Assembly (NCBI GenBank): GCA_026874595.1
Contig: CM049320.1
Location: forward strand, 39,804,714-39,868,713
Reading direction: 5' to 3'
From: Sipunculus nudus
Taxonomy: Eukaryota; Annelida; Sipuncula; Golfingiida; Sipunculidae
Length of the DNA: 64,000 nt
Shown here one piece after another: positions 25,048-37,400 of this stretch. The notes beneath the pieces were generated by a model. That model saw only the letters and a list, made by a program, of their open reading frames with translations, ran no database searches and was not told the DNA's origin. Numbering within the stretch: position 1 is the stretch's first letter; each line of letters opens with the position of its first letter. Both the position numbers and the translations under genes were made by a program.

Positions 25048-25860
25048 ATTTGGATTCATCTAGGTAAATTTAAAGTAGTGCATATGAAGAGAAGATCTTT
25101 TGCGTTTCCTGAAGGTATATTTGAAATAATTGCTGAGAATAAGATGCACATGCAAGAAGTTACATTATTCACATATTAGACCATGGTAACCAGAGACGTA
25201 AACTGCCAGTCATCTGAGCCGTTGAGATATTCCATCGTCCATTATTCAGCAGTGTGGTCTTTATTCAGGTACAAATTAAAACAGTGGAAACTTTAGAAGG
25301 TCAGATCCCTTACATAGAGATCTTTGGGCATTATTTTGGACACCTGCATTATTTGTTCAAAACAGCTGGAAAACTGCAGCATATATTTCTTCTGAAAATT
25401 TGAATGTATTATCTTTCAAATGAACCTAACCTTTTTTGTTGAATTTATCTTTACCACTGGTTTAAATTCAGTTAAATTCTATCTCAATCATACCCCTGGG
25501 GTGTACATCAGATCATTGTATATATTAGTTTAAAGCCATAGCCAAATAACATTATTTTGTTTATATATAAATTTAGGTTTGTATATTCTACTTTGACGAT
25601 CCCACTGATGCATCACTGTCAAAGTGAAGGTCTATATGCAGTATCTTATCTTAGTCTGTCTGATATACTGGTACATTCACTTTATAAGTTTGTGGGACCC
25701 CCCGCAATGTTCATCATCTATACCTGCATGAAAAATGTGGCTTATTCTTATTTTTCTCTGCAGGGGTGTCAGGCTGTGGCCAAAAAATTCCATCTCAAAC
25801 TTGACCACTTTCTGCCAGCCAACAGTTTAAAAGGAGCAAATATCTTTGTTCGTGCATGAA
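25048..25860 (+). CDS. Candidate exons a-d of an unidentified gene (U2)
   Basis: Exon a is 25,048-25,114; exons b-d follow at the same spacing as in U0. Exon d has a silent change (tgccag to tgtcag). The downstream codon for Thr in U0 reads Ile here, beyond the likely splice site. Confidence 0.4.
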
Positions 25861-26186
25861 ATATTGTCTCTGATATTTGTGTCAGGGTTATCAATAAGTT
25901 TTGAAATTAAGATCTTCTTAATTGTTCAAAATCAATGCACTGTGGAAGACATTTGATAATTTATTAAGCATTGCACATGGAAAGTATAATCAGAATACTT
26001 ATAATAAAGGCTATTCATCATTAGCCTATATCTTATAAAGCAATCTGGTAAATGCAATTACTTAGAATAATTGAATCAACATGACAAGTAAGAATGTATG
26101 GATCTTTAATTAACAGTTTGCCACTTTACATATTCAATATTACAGATGTTAAATAGATGATTTTTTTTGTATGTTACATATTGCAG

Positions 26187-26332
26187 GCAGTAGTTGAGGC
26201 CTTTGAAATTCTTCAAGACAAAATGACCTCTGAAGGATATCTACAGGAAAAGACAACCCACGTACTGGCCACATGGGAAAGAATGATTCCCAAGAGCCCT
26301 CAAGTACTGAGAGATCTGAAAATTCATTACTG
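26187..26332 (+). CDS. Candidate exon e of an unidentified gene (U2, intact)
   Basis: This 146-nt copy is in the same phase as U0. One visible amino-acid change replaces Pro with Thr before THVLATWERM (aagccaacc to aagacaacc). Both splice sites are intact. Confidence 0.52.
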
Positions 26333-26412
26333 GTGAGGAGATACACTGGCATACTTGAAAATTTAATGCAGGCGAGAACTGAGACAATCATAGAACAGAC
26401 AGATATGGGATT

Positions 26413-28060
26413 ATTATTATTATTAGTCTCCTGCAATAGGAGGGAGAATTACTAAAATGGTCTGCGTCCGTCCGTCCCTCCCGTTTACACTTCTCTACCA
26501 AATATCTCCGAAACCGATGTTTTATTAACAACATTTCACATACATAGTCTTCATATGACTGGCATGTGGTTATGAACTGCAGGTAGCGACACCTATTGTT
26601 ACACTATTTTTACGATCCAAAAGGGTCTTTTTTTATTTTCAAGTGAATAAATATGAAAACTAGAAACTTCAAATCATATGCTTTTGAGCTATTGAGCTCG
26701 AAAGTACCCCGAAGAATAATGAAAAATTTGATACAAAACTCCAATATCAGAATAACTAATCTATTGATTGCCAAGATTTTTCTATGCATATTGATCATGG
26801 TTGATCATGGAGTTTTTTTTTCTGGTGGCGCAGCCGGTAATATTTCAAATTTTTACGCATTTTTATTTATATTTTTCAGACCTTCAGATGAAGCAGTTGG
26901 TCCGTTAACAGGACATAAAATCGCAACCATTAGACCTAAGAACTTCTGGTGGCGCCACATGTATTTATTCTTATTTTTACGTCATTTGCCCTCTGTTTTT
27001 GAGACCTTCAGATTAAGCACTCCATCCATTATTAAGGCACCCATTGTAATGGTTAGACCTAGAAAATGTACATCCAGGGAAGTCCTAGTCATATCTTTTG
27101 GGAAACCTGACATTAGGTCATGATGACCTATATATTGTGAACTTAAGTCTGAAAACTTGTTTTTAGCACCCAGTCAGTCAGACGGGGGACAATTGTATCT
27201 GCCAGGCCCAGAATCTTCTAACAAAAGATTCAGGCAGGTCTTCGGTAAATCTGCATGGAAACCTGAAATTAGGTTATGGTGACCTATATTCAGTGATCTT
27301 TGGGCTAAAGATATGATTTTCAGCACCCGGAAAATCAGATGGGCACAAATCGTATCTGCTTGCCCTGTATGTTCCAAAGTCTTGGGCAATATTCATGGAT
27401 ACCAGAAATTAGGTCATAGTGACCAATACCCGCCAATACATTTTGGTAATCTCATCAATCGCTCATTTTTTACCACATTTCCCAAATTTTACACACTCAG
27501 CAAACACTGACTATCTGATTATCACCTGCAGATGGCGCCATGTTTGTCTATTTGGAAACCTGAACTTATTCACTGAATTTGGATGATTGAATTTTAGCAC
27601 ACAGAAAAATATCTCTCTATGTTCATAAATTAGGTTGAATTTGGCTAATTTGTCAGAATTATTAACCAGAAGATAAGGTATTAAGAACAGAAGGAACAAT
27701 ATTCACCAATGCTTAATTTCAACTATTGAAGGTAGAGAGTATTTTATGCAGCATTAAACTAAATTTCACTAAGGTTAGTTATTAAATATCAGAAAAGCGG
27801 TTTTTTTTCAACTTATTAACTAAAAAGTAAAAACCCCTGCCATGTTTGTCACGCCACTGCATTCTTATTGATTCAAGCATTTTTATTTTGAAAATAAATT
27901 ATATATCTAATATTCATGCATGTTCACCTCTAGTTTTGAGACCTAGAAATGACAGCAATCATATCATTTTCTCAGCTGTGGATTTTCCACCATTCCAAAA
28001 TTACAGCCATGGTATCACAAAACCCTCCCTAGCTAAACATTAGGGTATAATGTCAGGCTA
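26413..28060 (+). repeat. Interspersed repeat with degenerate ~160-bp internal repeats (U2)
   Basis: After the shared start, the element contains recurring motifs: aaacctgacattaggtcat / gatgacctatat near 27,100, aaacctgaaattaggttat / ggtgacctatat near 27,260, and a third near 27,400. Each is followed by a cagcaccc and cacaaattgtatctg-type segment. Related monomers recur in unique DNA at 57,190-57,520, so it is a dispersed family. A 156-codon + strand frame at 26,653-27,123 is not judged a gene. Confidence 0.55.
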
Positions 28061-28129
28061 CCCACCCATATATAAGCATCAAAACTGATTATTTCTTTTG
28101 TTAACATAAATAATATTTAATTTTGCATG

Positions 28130-30614
28130 GACGAATGGATGAATGAATGAATGAATAAATAAATAAATAAATAAATGAGTTTTATTAGGAAAATATAGGC
28201 CTCAGACCCATAGCTTCATAATAATGATTCACATTATGCATTTATACATAGTCACGAAACCTAATGTTCAAAACTTAAAATACACAATCAAAGAACAAAA
28301 CAACAACAACAAAAATAATAAAAATACTAACAGTATCTATGAAATTTAATAGTAATATTTGTTATAATAATAATACAAAATAAATAATAATAATCAAATA
28401 ATAATAATACATACGTACATAAATAATAAAGAGATAATAAATAGAAGAAAACATTGTTCATAGACGGGTATAAATGAGTTACATTAGTTCTGATATGATT
28501 TACACCGAATTTAACAACACATATAAATATCTGATCTATGCTGGATATACAAACCTGTTTCTGGTCCCTTACAGTAAAAATTTTCCATTGGGAAGAGAAG
28601 AAGTCAAGACTATATAGATGATATGTTTAAATCAATTACAAGAAACTGATGTTTGTAGAATTCTATAATTAAGGTTGAACAGCTGATATGTGTATATTAA
28701 CATTTTAGTTTATCTTTGCGATGCATGATATATTCATGAAATTTTAACACAGTTCTTAATTAAGATTTTTACATTTTTTCAGTTGTTCACTCCTGCATAA
28801 AAGTGGTTTAACAGTCCTTTTTATTGCACAAAAAAATAAAATAGAATTTACAAAACCATCATAATGATAGTTCAGTACAAAACTATATTTTCATTTAAAG
28901 TATAAATCATTTGCCAATATGGAAACCTTTGAATGATTATAATAAATAAATAACCTGGCAGAATTTATAGTATGTGTCTACAATATTAATATCACATCGT
29001 AAAGCACACTGCTGTATTTATGCAAAAAAGTTGCAATATTCATCTGTTGTGCATACATCTATATACAAAGTAACCAGGTAGCAATACCTGTTTACCTTGC
29101 ATTTGAATTACTATTTATAATACGTATTGTACAAGCAGTTACATTCATTAAATTAAAAGTCTGTGCAAGACAGCAGAGTATTTTATATAGTTTATGCAAT
29201 TCAATCAAGGTTGTTATTATTATTAGTGATGAAAATGCAACATTAGATATTTATAAAAGTTTATTAATATGATCACACAATCTAACATTAACAAACCCAT
29301 GTTCTTGTTCCTAATATATAATAAAAGTTTTAAATTACCCAATAAAGATAATTGATATATTTTACTATTCTCTCTGATTTACAGCTCACACTTTTCATAA
29401 CATTTAACTATGGAATACCATCTAGTGGAGTTTTGCTTTTATCAAATGCATGATATGTGTAGGCCGCAAGACTGTTTATTTTGACTGGGTCTTCACTTGA
29501 CATTAGTAAGTGGAATTTTGAATTGTTGACTTTAGACATATATTTTCTCTTCAGGTTATCATACAAAGGACATTTCATAATAAAATGGTATTCATCTTCT
29601 ACATATGCTTCTCCATGGTTTAAGCAGTATCTACAGAGTCTGTCTACCAAATCTGTTTTATTTTGACGTCCATGTTCTATATCTAGTTCATGGGAAGATG
29701 TTCTTAGTCTTGCCAAATTAGTTCGATATCTCTTATTTTAAATGAATGATAAATATAATTCTCTATCTAATGTATTTTTAAATATTACATAAGTTTTTAA
29801 TCTTCCATTAGTTTTTATGTTTTCTGACCATTCTTGCAGTCCATTATCCTGCAGTCTTTTGTTAAATCATGACAAAAAAAAAGATTTTTTTGTTATTTAC
29901 ACAACAATATACATATACAATACACACATGAACACATAGTTTTGACACTGACATAAGTCAAACACAATGAATGAATAATGATAATATTTAAATAGATTAA
30001 GAAAACAAATCATGCTTATTACAAACAAAACACCCATTAATTAACTTATTCTCAATAAAATTCCAATAGTCTCTTTAGTCTTTGTGATGATTCAGTAGCT
30101 GTTTACATCTAATTGAGTTTCTTCCAATATATGGTAAATACAAATGTATTGGGTTAATAAATCAGCACTAATTTGAATCCCCTACATCTTGTGATAGCCA
30201 TGCATATCCAAAACCATTAGAAATTTATATATATTTTATTCTTGTTTCCTAGTTTTCCTTACCATTCTCATCTAATTTGTATAGTTTATAGTAAAGTCGC
30301 TTTGGGAATCTGTTTTTCTGGCATTCTCACTATTTAAATAAAAAAAATACATTTGATCATAAACAGGGTTTGCATTAACAGTCTGCCACAATCCCCTAGT
30401 GCTGCAGCATCGGGTGAAGATGTATTAATACTAAGAATATATTAAAGAGTTTGGTATGTACCTATTCTATATTATCCCTTTTCATATAACCCCATAGTTT
30501 ACTGCCAAAAGACAGAACTTGTAGTATCATTTATCAAACAGGGAAACGATTCTTTTACTGTGATATATTTGTACTCAGAAATAACCTCTTTTATCATGAG
30601 ATTAGATTTATTTT
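28130..30614 (-). mobile_element. LINE (non-LTR retrotransposon), 3' part only, cut by the type B junction (U2)
   Basis: The minus strand encodes the C-terminal region of a LINE reverse-transcriptase protein (29,408-29,716). It has the pattern LARLRTSSHELDIEHGR followed by a Cys-x2-Cys...His...Cys knuckle (CRYC...EYHFIMKCPLYDN), as in CR1/L2/RTE-like elements. The 3' end is marked by a 4-bp microsatellite tail (28,134-28,176; ATTT then ATTC on the minus strand). Coding sequence is interrupted by stops and a likely insertion at 29,870-30,060. The 5' part is missing because the duplication breakpoint at 30,614 lies inside the element. Confidence 0.8.
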
Positions 30615-32575
30615 CTAACTACACTCATCTATCAGCGGTTATAAAGTGCAGTTGTTATTTATCTATATCTCCTTCGCTTGAACCATTGCCTTACTTAAAC
30701 TGTTTTCCGGGCTTTCATCGCCAGGTCTTGCTCAGGTCCGATAACTTTCATCAATACAATAAGAGAGGGATCATTCATATATATATTAAGTCCAAAATAT
30801 ATACTTCGATTATCAGTTTTATGAGAAGGGGCAATATGTATGTTGGTTATATTCCCAATTACCCAAATGACACAAAAAATAATTTTACCGGCTACATGCT
30901 GGAACAGGATAATTACCGCCCCAGAAGTATATGTCTCCAGATATCAACCATTTCTGTTTTAATGTATTAAAGACCTATTTCCCTCGCCCTGCTTCTATTA
31001 ATATAACTTTTGTTTGACTGATCTAAATTTAAATCTAACATGACATTCCAATCACCTCCAATAATCCTGTGATCATTGGAAAGATTCTCAATCTCTAAAA
31101 ATAGCCTTTAATAAATTGTTTGCGATTCATTATAAGGCCAATATACATTTACTAATGTGATCTTATAATCGTTCACTAAGCAGACTAAAATTTTATCTTT
31201 ATCTTAAACCGCTTTTCGATTTCACAAGAAATATTGTTCTTAAATTATATGGCTGAATCCCTAGCATTTGTTGTACTTTGGCTGTTTATGTTTTTTTTGT
31301 ATCCATTCTGCTCTAAATTTATCTTCTGTTACTTAACTACTGGGAGTTTCTCGCATAAAAACTCTCTCTTTATCTGTCTTTCTTTGTAATCAATAAAAAA
31401 TCTCTCATCTTTTCGTAAAGCTGCCTTAACCCCGTACATAGATGAACACTATGTTCAATTATTAAATCTATGTGAAAAACGATCCATGTGGCCCACCTAA
31501 CAATCATGATCTATATGTATTAGCGATATTATGAGAAATCAGATTAAAGCAGCAACATTTACTCATAAAATATAAACCCTGAAGTTGAAATTTTTACAAT
31601 TTCCACAAACAATTAAAATTGCAAAATACACAGTATAAGAAAACATAAACAATATAGCAAATAAGTCACTGCCTTTAACCCCGGCTTGGCAGCATTTCAA
31701 CAGCCTAATATTTTGCCGTCACATTTAACTCTGATCTTCCCCCAGTGCTGCCGCCTGTCGTACATAAAAGAAACTACATCATAAAAAATCACTTCTCTGC
31801 ATTTTCAAGTTCCTGTTTTCTTGCATGTAGTTCCTCCACTGTTGTGTCTAGTTCTATTCTATCTTACACATTTCTTTAATACCTATGCTTTAACCGCTTC
31901 TGTATTTTGCAAGATATCGGGGTCTTTCCACCATAATTGTTATCAGACCAAAATGAGCGCGGTCCCATTGGTTCTTTGCATTGCAACACCAGGATTTCAT
32001 TGGAATTTAAAATTCCCTTATTACGTTTCATTCCTTATTCGCTCATTGCCTTGTTATTTGTTATTCTGTTTCATTGATTTTTTTTTTATTTTTCGCTCAT
32101 TTTCTTTTAAGTTATTACTTTGTCTTATTGATTGTAATTTATTATTCGCTAATTGCCTTGTTATTTGTTACTCTGTATCATTGAATTATTATTTATTATT
32201 CGCTAATTGCCGAATTTCTTATTGTTTTATTGAATTGGTTTCATTATTCACTAATTTCCTTTCTATTCGTTATTCTGTCTCTGAATTGTTATTTATTATT
32301 CGCTAATTGACCTGTCATTTTTTATTCCGTCTCACTGCTATGATATTTATTTTTTTATTGCTTTGTTTACTATTATCTTTCATGAACATATTTTTATCCT
32401 GCAACATGTTGCCTTCGAAAAAGTGTTTTATCGGGCTATGGCTTAAGTTTCTATACTGCTGCTATTCTCTTAACTGTTAGGAAGGTCATCACAAGAGAGC
32501 TTGTGAGGTAGAAAGAGACCATGGCTCTCATTGGTCAGACGTACTAATTTATTTTATTTGTCCAAAGCTTGCAAA

Positions 32576-32578
<3 letters not shown>

Positions 32579-32642
<64 letters not shown>
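32579..32642. repeat. (AT)n microsatellite, U3
   Basis: The equivalent tract, longest of the three and interrupted once by a missing T in the middle. Confidence 0.95.
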
Positions 32643-32645
<3 letters not shown>

Positions 32646-34216
32646 TTCCACTAATTATTCGCACAAGGATATTTGATTAGATTCTATTGTTTTATAGTTA
32701 TTTTTAGCTTTATAAACAAACTCAAAGTAGGATTTCTACAAGAGCATTCCTTGCATGATACTGCCGACAATATGCCGTAGGCTAAAATGACCTAGTTTGA
32801 GGGGTTCCTTACTTATGAATCATTGAGCTTCCATTATTATATTTTAAAAAACAATATCCATTAACAGACGCACTAGTTATAGCAGTGAGGACAGCTGGTC
32901 TCTGTTGGGGAGAATTCACTCTAGTAGGATCAACAAGCTGATAGGTGCCTGTACAATATTAAGGTGGAGTCTTGGAAACGGTTCCTTTGTCTGAGTTCTT
33001 CCTTTCATTTATCCTAAGACGAGTTTTCGGAAGCCATTTTCTCAATCAGGGCATTCAAAACACGGGGTGATTCTGTAAGCCCGAACTGTGACCTTGACAC
33101 CCGGATAAGGGATTTCATCTCGGAATTTCTAGCTGTTGGACTAAAGAGAATCTAATTTAGTGCTTGTACTGGTCACAAACTATTGCCGGTTATCTAAAAA
33201 GCATTCAATTGTGTAAACAAAATCTTCCCCTTTGATTGCGCTCCGTCAAAAAATCGTATCATGACACAATATCTAATACATAATGCTACGCGTATGACGT
33301 TCAAGAAAAAAATTCAAGTTCCCAATTCCTTCATTATTTGGCAAAAATCACCTCTCTTTGAACGCTCAAAATTATAATGTAACTTGCCAACACTTTGGCT
33401 TGAGCATACCGGACTCTTCCATTTTACATTTACATGTTTTCTTTTTTTCTGGCTTTGTGGATATCTGAGTTTCCAAAGATGGGCAAGCCATCTCACCGGA
33501 CCCTTGCGGTTTTTGTGCCACTCTCTCCATATCACCACAAGGACTCGTTTACTCTTCGTAGGTTTTTATATTAATTCCAGTCTTAAGCCACTGCGGAATC
33601 AAATAGTTCAAAGTTTCCATATATTATATTTGCATCCATGAGATTTCTGATCTTGTGTGTGTAGCTGAGGATGTTCGCATGTGACTGCAACAGACGGGAT
33701 GGTTATTACATGTTTGGCCCCACGGTTCAGTAACAAAACTTAAAGCAGCGGATAAACTGTTCCAACAACAAGTTCCGGTTCAATGCTAAAAATGTTGTTG
33801 TGTCGTAATTTTCTTCTTTAAGCTGTCGATAATGCCACCTGATACAGCCAGAGAAATGTATCGATACGATTCGATATGCCACCTGCTCACGCTTTATGAT
33901 ATCCTTTGCTTGATTGTCGTAAAAAGGAAACACACTGACTGCTTGTAAATATAAATGTAAATTTATTCAAAAACACAAACTTAACAATTAAAAAATTTAA
34001 TCTATAATTGTTAAGGTTGACTCTTTTATACATGATTGAGACCAAATGTATTGTGATAATATTATATTGTAGACTTGATGACAAATGGATACTTTTCTCA
34101 TGACGAGCCGGCGCATGTGAGTGACAATAGAAGATTTTAACAATGGTTTCCTTTTTTTTTGATGATGTAGGGTGTATTCATACAATGATGTCAGTAGAGC
34201 AAACCTTCCTCTTTAT

Positions 34217-34221
34217 AACCC
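34217..34221 (+). repeat. Left 5-bp target-site duplication of the Gypsy element
   Basis: The left aaccc directly precedes the 5' LTR, and a matching aaccc follows the 3' LTR at 38,370-38,374. The uninterrupted sites in U1 (near 8,674) and U2 (near 19,680) contain aaccc once. Confidence 0.95.
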
Positions 34222-34406
34222 TGTTGTGACCTGTATGAACTCATTTCTATGCAGTCATTGTAGTTTTTTGTTTCTTGTGCATGTGTAGTAGTAGTAGTTT
34301 TTGTTTCTTTCTTTGTAGGTCATATGTTCAGTTTTCTGATGATTAAAGCCTACACTAGGGTTCAAGAGTGAATTTGAGCTATCCTTGTTACTTCTCAATC
34401 ACCACA
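34222..34406 (+). repeat. 5' LTR
   Basis: It starts TGTTGTGACC and ends CACCACA. It differs from the 3' LTR at two bases: an A/C in the gtagtagt run and a C/G in ttgttactt/ttgttagtt. There is no clear TATA box. It contains tttctgatgattaaa at 34,333-34,347, complementary to the sequence just after the LTR. Confidence 0.97.
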
Positions 34407-34407
34407 A

Positions 34408-34422
34408 TTTAATCATCAGAAA
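34408..34422 (+). promoter_or_regulatory. Putative self-priming primer-binding site
   Basis: tttaatcatcagaaa, one base after the 5' LTR, is the exact reverse complement of 34,333-34,347 inside the LTR (15 of 15). No TGG-type tRNA primer site follows the LTR. Its last base is the A of the gag ATG. Self-priming from the folded RNA 5' end is established for Tf1-type elements; its use here is inferred. Confidence 0.6.
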
Positions 34423-37400
34423 TGGAACGCCTGCTACGTCCTCAAGTATTTGAAATCGACCCGTCTCACCCAGAAGCAGCCAAACGATGGACCCACTTTT
34501 ACAGAACTTTTGAAAACTTTATTGGGGTCATTAAACCCGAAAAGGGGACAGACATCGACATCATGAAACTCAAAACTCTTATAAACTATATATCTGCTGA
34601 CGTGTTCGATTTTATTGCTGAGGCTGAAACATATACTGCCGCAATAAAAATGCTTAACACCCTATACGTGAAACCTAAAAATGAGGTATTTGCACGTCAT
34701 GTTCTTGCCACTAGACGCCAGGAGGCTACTGAAAGCCTTGATGCATATATGCAAGTTCTGAAGTCACTGAGTAAAGAATGTAATTTTCAGGCCGTTGATG
34801 CAGATCAAAACCGGAATGACTATATTCGTGATGCCTTCATTAATGGACTACAGTCTAATTCCATACGCCTAAGGCTTCTAGAGAACACAACTCTGACACT
34901 GCAGACTGCTTTTGATCAAGCCAGATCACTTGAGAGTGCTCAAAAACAAAGTGCAACTTATCACTCGTCCTCTTACATGCTGAATGCCGCCACAAACAAA
35001 CCACTTAGCACAGGCAAGGAAAGTTCTTTGTTTCCAGATGAATGTGATTCCCGTCCTAGTGACAATCTAATGGCAGCGGCCACAAACAAATCTAGCTGTT
35101 TTTTCTGTGGAAATCCACGGCATCCTCGGAGTAGGTGCCCTGCTCGAGATGAGGTATGCCATCGATGTCAAAAGAAGGGGCATTTCTCAAAAGTTTGCAG
35201 GTCTGCACCAAGTAAGAATGCGTCAGCTATTGTCCCTTCTACACTTGCAACAGTCACTGCTACAACTGGAACAAGTAATTTACAGAGAACACTTGTTAAG
35301 TGCAAACTAAACGGTCAGTATGAAACTGTTGTTTTGCTAGATACAGGAAGCTCTGACAGCTATATAGACACTGAGCTGGTGAAACAACTGTACATTGACT
35401 TAATACCTTGCCTCAGCAAAGTGAAAATGGCTGACTCCTCACTCAATGTAGATATTGAAGGTTACTGCTATGTTACCGTTAGTTTGCTAGGGCAGGAGTA
35501 TACTCAAGTAAAGCTCCTAGTTCTTAAATCTCTCTGTGCTCCAGTGCTGCTAGGCCATGACTTTCTTGGACAACACTCCTCCTTAGAAGTTGCGTTCGGA
35601 GGATCAAGGCCCCCACTCAGGTTGAACTCTGTCACCCCTGCTTCTGTGAGTGCACCACCACTTTTTAAACACCTCACAGCTGACTGCCACCCAATAGCTG
35701 TGAAGTCTAGACGCTTCTCAGAGGAGGACCGCAACTTCATCCGTCAGGAAGTAAATAGGTTGCTAGAACACAAAATCATTGAACACAGTGAGTCACCCTG
35801 GAGAGCCCAAGTTTTGGTTACCAAGGATGAGAGACACAAAAAAAGGATGGTGGTTGATTATTCCCAGACTATCAATCGTTTCACTCAACTTGACGCATAC
35901 CCCCTTCCGAGAATCGATGAAATGATTGAAAATATCGCTCAGTTCCGCATCTTCACTACCCTGGACTTGAAGAGCGCCTACCACCAAGTACCTATCCTTG
36001 AACAAGAGAAACATTTCACTGGTTTTGAAGCCGACGGGAAACTCTATCAGTTCACTCGCATTCCATTTGGTGTGACAAACGGTGTGGCTGCGTTTCAGCG
36101 GACAATAGATAATATAATCGCAGAAAACAAGCTTTGCGGAACCTACGCTTATGTTGACAATGTAACTGTTTGTGGCATGAATCAGCAAGAACATGACGAC
36201 AATCTCCAGAAATTCTTGCAAGTAGCAAATCAAAAGAAGCTAGAATTCAATGAAACAAAGACTGTATACTCTACAGAAACACTGAACATCCTAGGCTACA
36301 CAGTCTCACATGGCAGTTACAGACCTGACCCAGAACGTTTAAGACCATTGCTTGAGCTTCCTCTTCCCCAAACAAAAAAGGAACTTGAGAGAGTATTGGG
36401 TATGTTCTCTTACTATGCTCAGTGGATCCAAAACTTCTCCACTAAAGTGCATCCACTGGTCTCGTCTCAGTCATTCCCTCTAGCCAAGAAAGCTGTTGAA
36501 GCATTCAGAGCCCTGAAACAGGACATAAGCTCAGCAGTAGTAGTAACAGTTGATAGGGATGTTCCCTTAGTCGTAGAGACAGATGCCTCTGAGTTTGCGA
36601 TTGCTGCTACTCTCAATCAAAATGGTAGACCTGTTGCCTTTTTCTCACGAACACTGAATGCCTCTGAACGCCGCCATCCAGCTGTAGAAAAGGAGGCATA
36701 CGCTATCGTGGAAGCACTGAGAAAGTGGAAACACTACCTGCTTGGAAATCATTTCCAATTAGTGACTGATCAGAGATCTGTCAGTTTTATGTTTGACAAA
36801 CAGAACAGAGGAAAGATCAAGAATGAAAAGCTCCAAAGGTGGCGCATTGAACTCGCAAGCTACAGTTTTGACATTGTGTACAGATCAGGAGAGAAGAATG
36901 TAGCACCTGATACTTTCTCTCGCATTCAGTGCTCCATGGTTACAAGTGATGAGAAAACATTGAAACATCTCCACGAGTCTCTGTGTCATCCAGGAGTGAC
37001 TAGAATGATTCATTTTGTGAAATGCCGTAACCTCCCCTACTCAGTTGATGACATTCGCAAGTTGTGTAGTTCTTGCCCTGTTTGTGCTGAGCTTAAACCT
37101 CGATATCAGAAGTTTCAAGGCAAACTGGTAAAGGCCACCCAACCACTGGAGCGACTCAACATAGACTTCAAGGGCCCTTTGCCCTCCAGCACGAAAAACC
37201 GCTATCTGTTAGTAGTCATTGATGAGTACTCACGTTTTCCTTGGGCCTATCCATGTCCTAATGTTGATGCTGACTCTGTTATTAAGTGTCTTACATCTCT
37301 CTTTTCCACTTTTGGATTGCCAGCATATATTCACTCTGACAGAGGAACTGCATTCATGTCATCAGAACTAACAAACTTCCTGCATAGTCGAGGTGTGGCC

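Larger units (their letters stand above)
15727..30614 (+). repeat. Segmental duplication unit U2 (long form, ends inside a LINE)
   Basis: The unit starts with the same type A segment as U1 but runs about 3.85 kb further at its right end, through an interspersed repeat and the 3' part of a minus-strand LINE. It ends at the type B junction, where LINE sequence meets the unit-start sequence ctaactacactc. It retains the bases deleted from the second sub-repeat in U0 and U1. It has its own differences, such as loss of about 20 bp near 23,065 and scattered substitutions. Confidence 0.9.

Noticed and set aside
26653-27123. 156-codon + strand frame
   Set aside because: It lies in a dispersed repeat; the U3 counterpart is frame-broken and composition is not protein-like.
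31821-32306. 161-codon + strand frame
   Set aside because: It is largely translation of the TTATTCGCTCATTGCC minisatellite and is shorter in the other units because of stops.
34407-34430. tRNA-type primer-binding site after the 5' LTR
   Set aside because: No TGG-starting sequence follows the LTR end; the only atgg is the start codon, 16 bases in.
35793-36233. 146-codon minus-strand frame inside the Gypsy element
   Set aside because: It is the antisense shadow of the reverse transcriptase region.
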